From Geosiphon pyriformis (Eukaryota > Glomeromycota > Glomeromycetes > Archaeosporales > Geosiphonaceae): a stretch of 64,000 nt of DNA. A program made the translations under genes and the position numbers. The stretch is from contig JAAOMT010000572.1 of the NCBI GenBank assembly GCA_016748015.1, forward strand, positions 223,650-287,649, read 5' to 3'. Below, one piece after another: positions 56,495-64,000 of the stretch (positions within the stretch are counted from its first letter, which is position 1; each line of letters starts with the position of its first letter). The notes beneath the pieces are model-generated. The model searched no databases and was not told where the DNA came from. It saw nothing but the letters and a program-made list of their open reading frames with translations.

Positions 56495-57508
56495 GTTAAA
56501 CATGTTTTAAATTCTTTGTTAACTAAAATATTAAAATTTCTGTCAAAAAATGGGAATTTTAAAAGCAATTAAAATCTGAAACTTTTTTCATGATAATTGA
56601 TAAAAAAACCTTATGACAATTGGTTTTATAATAGGTTAATTTAAAAAATATATATATTAATTGGGAAATTTCTTTATAACAATTATTTTTATAAAAAAAC
56701 ATTATTCGATTTTGTGACAGTGTCAGGTGGTATTTAATATTTTATTAATTCAAAACATCATTTCCAAATTCATTTTTGAGAAAACATGATACTATATAGA
56801 TTCCAAATCGTTTTAACAAAAAATGATAATCAATTTGTATTTCATTCCAAATTTACAAAACAAAAGTACTAAAACTCTTTTTCCGATAAATTGCTCTTCA
56901 ATTTGTGCCAAGGGTAAATGTTTAAATGGGAATCATATTAAAAAGTCATTTAACCAAAAAAACATTGGATTAAAAAATAATTGCCGAAAGTTTATAACAT
57001 ACTACTGTTAAATTGTTTCATGAGAGATGGAAACTTCAACTTTATCCCTTAAAATATGTTTTCTTTTTAAATTAATTTACTTTTCATGAATCAAAAAATT
57101 GTGAATCCATACCATGAGTAGCATTTTTCCTTGGTTTTAAAAAGAAATTAATATATTATTATTTACAAGATGGGTTTGAAATTGGTTTAAAATTTAAATA
57201 TATATTTTTGAATAGTCATATTCGAATATTTCTGTTTATTTTAAATTTTCAATAAACAGTCGTAACAGATTAATTCAGGAATCAATTTAAATAATGGACA
57301 TTTTTGGATTTTGTAAATGCCGAATAACAAAAACAAGAATAGACTAAATAAATTCAAAGTAATGCCGAAGCTTGTTAAAACAAAATATAAAATTGATTAG
57401 AAATCTCGGACTTTACAAAGCGGCCTGATGCAATATCTTTTTAAATTGTAATAATTAAACATGAAATAGAATCATGGTAATTCGAGGAAAATTAGAAATA
57501 GGGAGGGG

Positions 57509-57546
<38 letters not shown>

Positions 57547-58397
57547 GGTGAAGGGGGGGGAAGGGAGATGGTTTCAAAGGAATCTTTTATTTTTCAAAAG
57601 AAAAAAGTTCAAACTAATTTGAGATTGGCGGAAAATTTTTGCACGTGTTGGATCGATTGAGATCATTGAATAATGAAAAAGAAATTTATCGAATATTTCT
57701 TGAATGTTTATGGGATTAAAAAACCCTCCCCCCCGAATTTAGGAAGAATCTTTTATTCCCAATTGATTGAAATAATGGCCCTGATCAAAACAAACCTCCC
57801 AAAGCCTGGGAGCTTCAAAGATCTCATTGATCATATGATGATCGAAAAATATCTTGAACTATTTTTGATCAAAAAAAAATTTTACTTGATTACTAAATTC
57901 CATCCCCATTGATGTGAAGCCTAAAGTAAAAAGAATTTTTTTTGATTAATCTTCAAAATCGATAGACAAAAATTTTAAATTGAGTTCAAATATTTGGAAA
58001 TTGTTTTTTTCCGATTGTTAATTCTCCAAGTCATTTTTGGCATTTGTTATGAACATTTCAAATGAATGAATCAATGAATGAATGCATGCATAATGACACT
58101 TTTACCAGATTCGAATAAAAGTTTTTTTTTTTATTGCTTCTAAATGCCAAGTTAAAATGTGATCACTTTTTAAATTAAATTAAAAATTTATTTTTGACTC
58201 TTTTAATTCAAAAATTTATTGTAAATGGTGTAATTTAAAGATATATTGAATCTTGTATTTCAAAAAATATAAATAAGAAAGCTTCCGGCATCTTTCAAGT
58301 TGTAAACCTGGAAAAAAGTGAATAAAAAACTTTCTTTTATTTGAATTATACCATATTATTGATAAATTATTTTAAAACATAAATATTATTAACTGAA
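54635..58397. other. AT-rich intergenic DNA with microsatellites
   Basis: No convincing gene in about 3.8 kb. Contains (TAA)n at 54843-54910, (TA)n at 56149-56172, (TAA)n at 56455-56493 and a (AGT)n then (GGT)n tract at 57508-57550 followed by a G-rich run. A 62-codon frame at 56823-57011 has no support. CpG is present at moderate level, unlike the transposon block. Confidence 0.5.
57673..57912 (+). CDS. Small unrecognised ORF
   Basis: A 79-codon frame starting MKKKFIEYFLNVYGIKKPSP with IFYSQLIEIMALIKTNLPKP and SFKDLIDHMMIEKYLELFLI. It has ATG, stop and a plausible helical pattern, but no recognised family and no splice context. It may be a fragment of a decayed gene or chance. Confidence 0.2.
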   Translation: MKKKFIEYFLNVYGIKKPSPPNLGRIFYSQLIEIMALIKTNLPKPGSFKDLIDHMMIEKYLELFLIKKKFYLITKFHPH

Positions 58398-58522
58398 CCT
58401 ACCTACCTACTTACCTACTTAGCTACATACCTACATACCTACCTACATACATACATACATACATACATACATACATACATACATACATACATACATACAT
58501 ACATACATACATACATACATAA
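58398..58522 (+). repeat. CTAC/ACAT microsatellite
   Basis: About 125 bp: imperfect CCTA/CTAC/TTAC units followed by some 20 near-perfect ACAT units, ending 2 bases before the start codon of the Myb-like gene. Confidence 0.95.
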
Positions 58523-58524
58523 AT

Positions 58525-59145
58525 ATGACTCGTGGAAATGTTATTTGGACTCCTGAGGTAATTAATAGAATGTAAAATCTTCCAAGTCTTTTTACGAAAT
58601 TTTCAAATCGTAAATTTTTTCAATTAGGAGGATGAATTTCTACTTCAAATTTATACAAAGCAGCATAACAGAAAAGTACGATTTCAAGAAATTTCTGAAA
58701 AGTTGCCACAACATACCTCGAAATCTTGTCGTGAAAGATGGATATTTCATATTGATCCCTCAAGTATAAAAAATATCAGAGTTTTTTTTTAATAATTCAT
58801 AAATATCTTTACATATTATTTTAATTAATTAATTAATTTTTTATTATTCATTCAGTTAATCATAAACCACTCACACGATTTGAACAAAATTATATATTGG
58901 CACAATCATCATCGAGTGCTTCACCAAACTGGGTCGGTATAGCAAAAAGACTTTCGAGAAAAGATTCTCGAAGAACACCATTACAATGTAAAAATTTTGT
59001 GAATAATCGACAACGAAGGATAAGATCTATTCTCGGAAGGTTGCGAAAAAAATATCAAAAAGATCCGAATCGATTTAGTCTGGGATTTATTTTAAATCAC
59101 TCAGAGGAAGATGAAGAAAAGAGGAAAGATTTGAAAATTAATTGA
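58525..59145 (+). CDS. Small Myb/SANT DNA-binding protein
   Basis: Three exons: 58525-58557, 58628-58763 and 58856-59145, giving 152 residues. First Myb-like repeat: NVIWTPEEDEFLLQIYTK, then VRFQEISEKLPQHTSKSCRE followed by RWIFHIDPSI (Trp-spaced helices with C-R-x-R-W). Second: PLTRFEQNYILAQ, NWVGIAKRLSRKDSRRTPLQ and CKNFVNNRQRRIRS. The arrangement is that of an R2R3-like Myb protein without a long activation domain, ending in a basic/acidic tail (KKYQKDPNRFSLGF). Likely a nuclear DNA-binding protein; targets unknown. I recall similar short Myb proteins as a family in Glomeromycotina (unverified). The phase-1 intron between exons 2 and 3 restores DPSINHKPLTR. Confidence 0.82.
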
Positions 59146-59158
59146 TGGAATCATTTAA

Positions 59159-59330
59159 AGTTTTCAAGGAACTTTTTAACTTATTATTTAATAGATTCAA
59201 CTCAATGAACTTTTAACTTATATTTTAACATATATTCAACTCAAGGAACTTTTTAGTTCATATTTTAACATATATTCAACTCAAGGAACTTTTAGCTTAT
59301 ATTTTAAAATTCAATTCAAGAAATTAAGAA
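59159..59330 (+). repeat. 48-bp tandem repeat after Myb gene
   Basis: Three and a half to four units of about 47-48 bp built on ATTCAACTCAAGGAACTTTT followed by TTATATTTTAACATAT. It starts within 15 bases of the Myb stop codon, so it would be part of its 3' UTR. Confidence 0.85.
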
Positions 59331-60376
59331 ATATTGATAAGTATTTACTAAAAAATAAGTCTAAGCTTATGAAACCAGAACATTAAATAAATAAGAAATT
59401 AGGGAATTTATTAGTGTAAAGCAATTAATTTTTAAGAGAAAAACTTTGATTAAATAAAATTTTTTTTTGAAACAGTTTAAATAAATGCTTTTATTTTATT
59501 TTATTTTATTTTTTCTAAATATTATTAAAAGTCCAAATCTTTGTATAGTTAGGAATAATTATTATTTTCTTTTCAGAAAAATCTTTTGATAAAAGTACGA
59601 TATATTTAGTTTTATGTTTTCCCGTTTTTAGATCCAAATAATCAAAAATTTGATATGCTTTTATTAGTAAAAACGAAACTGATTTCAAACTAATTCTTTG
59701 GCACAACTTTTATTAGATTAAAGATTATTGTAAAAATAGATCTTTATGTAAAGTTAATTTTTTTGATACGAAAAATACAAAAATATATAAAAAATTCGTT
59801 TTAAAAATTATTTTAATAGAAATTCTAAGTCGAAAGTTATAATAGATTTAAAATGAACTTTAAATAACATTATAAAAATAATCAAAAGTTTCAATTAATA
59901 AATTAAATAGGATAAATGCATCGTGAAATGATATTAACATTCTTTTATATATATAAATAAAAGAATGTTAATAATCTAAATGAAGAATGTTATGAAAAAT
60001 GGTAATAAAATATTTACATCAGTACATTTATAAAATTCTAAATAAATCAGATATCTAATATATATACATATACATATTTTCTTTTAATTTAACGAAAATT
60101 ATTTAATTGAAAAAAAATCTTAAAAAAGAACAAAAAAAAGATATTTATATTCATATTTGTTTTCAATCTTTAAAAATAAAAATAATAATAATTTCTAAAT
60201 AGTTTATTGAAAATTATCTATGTTATTTTCCATAATTTTGATTGAACTATCAATAGTTAAAAATGATTGCTTTTTTTTTTTTAAAAAAAAAATGTTTTGT
60301 AAACACAATTACAAGAGATTGTTTTCTTTTTTTTCTTTTAGTATTTATTCAAAATTTTATTCATACATTATCGTAG
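59331..60376. other. AT-rich, no gene, perfect palindrome
   Basis: Contains (TTTTA)n at 59490-59514 and a 40-bp inverted repeat at 59933-59972 (arms ATTAACATTCTTTTAT). Frames in this stretch have no recognisable domain. Confidence 0.45.
59933..59972. repeat. Perfect inverted repeat, 16-bp arms
   Basis: ATTAACATTCTTTTAT, 8-base AT spacer, ATAAAAGAATGTTAAT. It could form a hairpin or be the relic of a small inverted-repeat element. No coding context. Confidence 0.85.
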
Positions 60377-60466
60377 AAAAAATAAAAATAAAAATAAAAA
60401 TAAAAATAAAAATAAAAATAAAGATAAAAATAAAACTAAAAATAAAACATAAAAATAAAAATAATA
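60377..60466 (+). repeat. (AAAAAT)n low-complexity tract
   Basis: About 15 units of AAAAAT with a few changes. The 83-codon frame across it (KIKIKIKIK) is a translation artefact. Confidence 0.95.
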
Positions 60467-60751
60467 ATTGAACTTTCCCAAAAACTAAACAATTCATTAA
60501 TTTGAAATTTGAAATAATAAGATTTTTAACTAAAATATTTATACATATTTAGTTGAAAATAGTTTTATAGCTTATAATATGCATGAGGTTTTATCAGTTA
60601 TTTTCATGATATTTGGCTTATAATTTCTTGATTGTTTCGATGAAAATTATTTTTCGTAAATTCTTCGAGAGAGAACTTCTATACAAGAATCAATGCAAAA
60701 CAAATACAGCCAGCTCTATATTGAAGATATTATAAATAAAATAAAAAAATA

Positions 60752-60753
<2 letters not shown>

Positions 60754-60800
<47 letters not shown>
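60754..60800 (+). repeat. A47 homopolymer
   Basis: Forty-seven consecutive A on the + strand. Too long for a normal intergenic run; may be a retroposon tail or a microsatellite. The length in the assembly may be inexact. Confidence 0.9.
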
Positions 60801-60805
<5 letters not shown>

Positions 60806-61275
60806 TTTCTATTGTATAAAGCTTTATATTACGATTTGCAATTAATCACGTTTTGCTTTGTAATTATTTCTAGTTCTTTCCTGAAATCGTGCTTCCCCCG
60901 CAAAAAATAAATAAATAACCCCTTATCTGATATTCATAATTATTCTAAAAAACTTTATCATTTTATGACCTATTAATTAATGATACTTTCTAACTCAAAG
61001 GACTCTTAATTTGGAGATTTTTTCAAAAGTTCGAATTAGATATCACATCAATAGTTCGTAAAAATTGTTTCAATTCCTTCAAGTTCCTAAAAGATATCGT
61101 TTTTTTTCCTGAATAAATTACTTTAGAATTTTCCCTCCCATTTAACAAGTACTTACAAAAACCAAAATCCTTTTAAGAGTTATCTCGTTTAAATACAAAA
61201 TAAGAATTTGATAAATTAGTTTCAATTGTTGAGGTGTTCAGTACAAGACTTGAAGGTTCAGTTTTGTTTTATTGA

Positions 61276-61276
61276 C

Positions 61277-61313
<37 letters not shown>

Positions 61314-61342
61314 ATAACTAACTAACTAACCAACTAACCGAC
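61276..61342 (+). repeat. (CTAA)n microsatellite
   Basis: About 16 units of CTAA/ACTA with single changes (TAAATAACTA, CCAACTAACC). Confidence 0.92.
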
Positions 61343-64000
61343 AAATTAAAGAAAGAAAGTAAGGTTACAAAGAGAAAGGAAAAAGATGTCATGGCAAGTT
61401 ATAAATAAAGTGGTAAACAACGAGTAACAATTAGAATTGTGCCCGATTTCTTAAAATTACCTCAAATATGAGTACACTCGAAGAAGAATTAGATGTGTGA
61501 AAACTTAATAATGTTAAAATCGGATTTTTAATGTGCTAGTCATGCTTCCTAGTCTTTCGTCTCCTTTTACAACGAAATGCCCTTTAGAAGATAATCGAGC
61601 ATATTCTGAAATTTGGCAAGAGATATTCATTTATCTCACAGAAACTTGATTTATAATTGCTGGTTTCCCGAAATCCGTTACTCCGCAAAAGAAACGTCAA
61701 TATTTTACAAAAGCAATTCAAAACCTGACACAAATGTGTGGGTTGGTCAAAAGTAAAAAGTAAATCGAGAGATTCAATTTAACAATCTAACAAAAAGGTT
61801 TTGTGAGAAAAGCAAAAACCGAGACATTTTTTTACTTTGTTATGGAACAAAAAGCTTTTGTGAAAGACATAATTTAAATTTTCTTTTTTCACTAATTTTC
61901 TTATAATCATTTATAGAGTTATACTTGAAATAAATAAGCGGATGCCTTTGTTCAAATTTTTTTTGAACTTTATAAAAGCACTTGCCAAAGCTTTCGCTGT
62001 TTACAGGCTAGAAACAAAAATTAGCTCCTAGCTTCCTAAAATTTAGTTTCAATTCAATGTATCACTTTGTACTTATCTTCGTTCTTTATTGTTTTTTCAT
62101 TGGCAACTGAAGCTAAACTAAAAAATATAGACTATTTCATTGGATATAACTATAATACGTCAGAAAAATCTTGTGAACAACTCTTCAACATTTATAATTG
62201 CTGCACTTGTCAAAAATTTACTTTCTTGTCCTAGGCTAACCAATTTCAAGGCTGCTGAAATTTGAATGACTTTATGTATTCTGATAACATTGGTCTTTTA
62301 TCTGATTCTGCCATTGAAAAAGCATTCTCACAATAATGTCATCTTCAAATTCTTGGAGTTTTACATAAAAAAATTGAAATTGTTTGATTGAGACGAGAGT
62401 GGGCCGAAGAAAAACGAAACTTTCCCTATTGGAGAAACTTGAGCCGCTTTGTATACTCTAAATCTAAAAAAAATTATTTTCTCTGTTCAACCAATCTGGC
62501 TAATGATATGTATCTATAGTTGTATACTCGATTAATTTTTTGGTACATGCCTAATAATTTCTCTTTTAAAAATTTCCTTTTTTAATCCTGAAAAAAACTG
62601 TAAAATTTTGTATAAAAGTCTTTAGACAAAAAAAAAGTAGATTCAAATATAAGCGATATCACACGCGATAACCATGCTTCCTATTACTTTTTGTACTCAC
62701 CCCCACAAATTGAAATAACATATTATAGTCTTTTTAATAAACGAGGCCAAAAAGTGCTACTTTCTAATGAAACAATTTGCAGTGATTGTTTCAAAAAGCT
62801 TGCCACTTCATAGATTGATTATCTCCAATAAAATTCACCTTCAATTCCGAGTTTTCACATCTTTATGTTTAATTTCTAGAAATAAAAATTATTAACCAAT
62901 AATAGCATATATCGAAACTATAATAAAATCTTTCATTTTTTAATTAAAAGCCAGTAATTCTTACATTTCAGAAAAAAAAAATTAAAGAAATGTAATAAAT
63001 TAAAAAATTTTTTTTTTTCAAAATGCCATTAAATTACATAATATAAATTCATTTATAACCAACTTTTTTTAATCTTTCTAAAATTTCAATATTATAATGA
63101 TTCTTAATGCTTTTTTTAAACTTTGAATAATAATTAGTTTAATGAATATAAACTTTGGTAACAGAAAGTATTGCCTATTAAAAATTCTAAAATCTTAATA
63201 CTTTTATTTTTTATAAACAAACTTTTTGATAAGTAACAAAAAACTTATTTTGACATTATGTACTACGAGAATTTAAGGCTAATACTTGCCACCTTCATTG
63301 AATGTAACCTAATTCAAATTAGAAACATTTTGGGATTTCTTTATTAGGTGGCTTTTTTTAGAAGTTCACAGTATTAAAAATATCACTAAGATTTTCTACT
63401 CTTTACCAATTATTGTTGTTTAGAATACAAAAATTATTCAACATTTTGAGTTGTGAAAATCCCCCAAGATTTAGAATTTTTTTTTTGAAAGTTCTATGAT
63501 TGAAAATTGCAACATTCTCAAAAATTAACTGGCTTATCGCGGTAATTTATAATCTAACATGTGGGAAACGCATATTATAATACAAAGTTTCTTCACTTGA
63601 GGAGAGCGTCGTAGCCTACATAATGAAGAACTTGACTTTTTTCGACCTTGAGAACAGAGTTATGTTCCTGGGTTTCTTTAAAAAAAATTTTGTCTACAAG
63701 GGGCGATAAATTTAACTGTTAATCTTTGAAAGACATGGCAGTCGAGGGAAATTCCTATGTCAATATTTTCTTCGCCTGTGGTATTAAGATCTCATTATCT
63801 CGTAAACAAACAAATTTGTTACTGAAAGGATGGAGAAAATCGACGAGTTATTTTTTTAGAATCTCCTAGACAAGAGAATTCGGTTGGACTTTTAAATTGA
63901 AGAATTTTATATAATTGGTTGTTATGGAATCAATTAAAATCATTCTGTTGTTTCGAAAAATCAGCATTCAATTTTAGGGTACCCATCATATGATCATTAT
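61343..64000. other. Intergenic, no gene recognised
   Basis: 2.6 kb of AT-rich DNA with CpG present. No open frame above 60 codons and no motif in shorter ones. If genes are here they would have very short exons that I cannot see. Confidence 0.5.

Noticed and set aside
56823-57011. 62-codon ORF
   Set aside because: No motif, splice context or supporting composition; expected by chance in AT-rich DNA of this length.
60220-60471. 83-codon ORF
   Set aside because: Half of it is a Lys-Ile repeat encoded by the AAAAAT tract.

Overview
The window looks like nuclear DNA of a fungus with very AT-rich repeats and ordinary spliced genes, most likely an arbuscular mycorrhizal fungus (Glomeromycotina, Rhizophagus/Gigaspora relatives). 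Reasons: a Mub1/SamB-type MYND protein and a probable DASH-Spc34 protein (both fungal); short GT-AG introns; and retroelement proteins and a nested-element gene that I recognise from memory as Glomeromycotina repeat families. No database was searched, so the taxonomic call is inference.

Layout. (1) 1-4252: 3' part of a LINE on the + strand (endonuclease end, reverse transcriptase, RNase H, 3' tail, A-run). (2) 4253-14430: a decayed AT-rich graveyard with almost no CpG. It holds copies of an approximately 0.8 kb repeat in opposite orientations, a minus-strand Ty3/gypsy polyprotein remnant, and a younger CpG-bearing 604-bp Tc1-type deletion derivative with perfect inverted repeats. (3) 14440-26253: a plus-strand Ty3/gypsy element with two LTRs. 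Its 3' LTR is split by a 2373-bp DNA element (23521-25893) with TTAA target duplication and inverted termini, which carries a decayed intron-containing gene. (4) 27186-34815: a second LINE copy (+), broken by a non-coding insert with a 23-bp minisatellite. It meets tail-to-tail a third, minus-strand LINE copy (34816-40040). (5) 40959-41075: a tail-only LINE/SINE-like insertion with a 7-bp target duplication. (6) From about 41.8 kb composition changes sharply and five spliced genes follow: Mub1/SamB-like (+), Spc34-like coiled-coil protein with an extra C-terminal winged-helix-like domain (-), Hikeshi/Opi10 (+), CC2D1/Lgd-like DM14-C2 protein (+), and a MacroD-type macrodomain protein (-). (7) 54.7-64 kb: AT-rich intergenic DNA with many microsatellites and one small spliced Myb/SANT gene (58525-59145), whose start codon lies 2 bases after an ACAT microsatellite.

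The host genes are not one pathway: protein turnover, mitosis, Hsp70 import, ESCRT-III control and ADP-ribose metabolism. The Spc34-like and Hikeshi genes share one 295-bp divergent promoter region. In the transposon block, catalytic acidic residues of several unrelated elements have been lost by the same kind of change (GAY to AAY or GAA to AAA), in line with genome-wide G:C to A:T decay. Exon boundaries were derived by hand from splice sites, frame continuity and family motifs.
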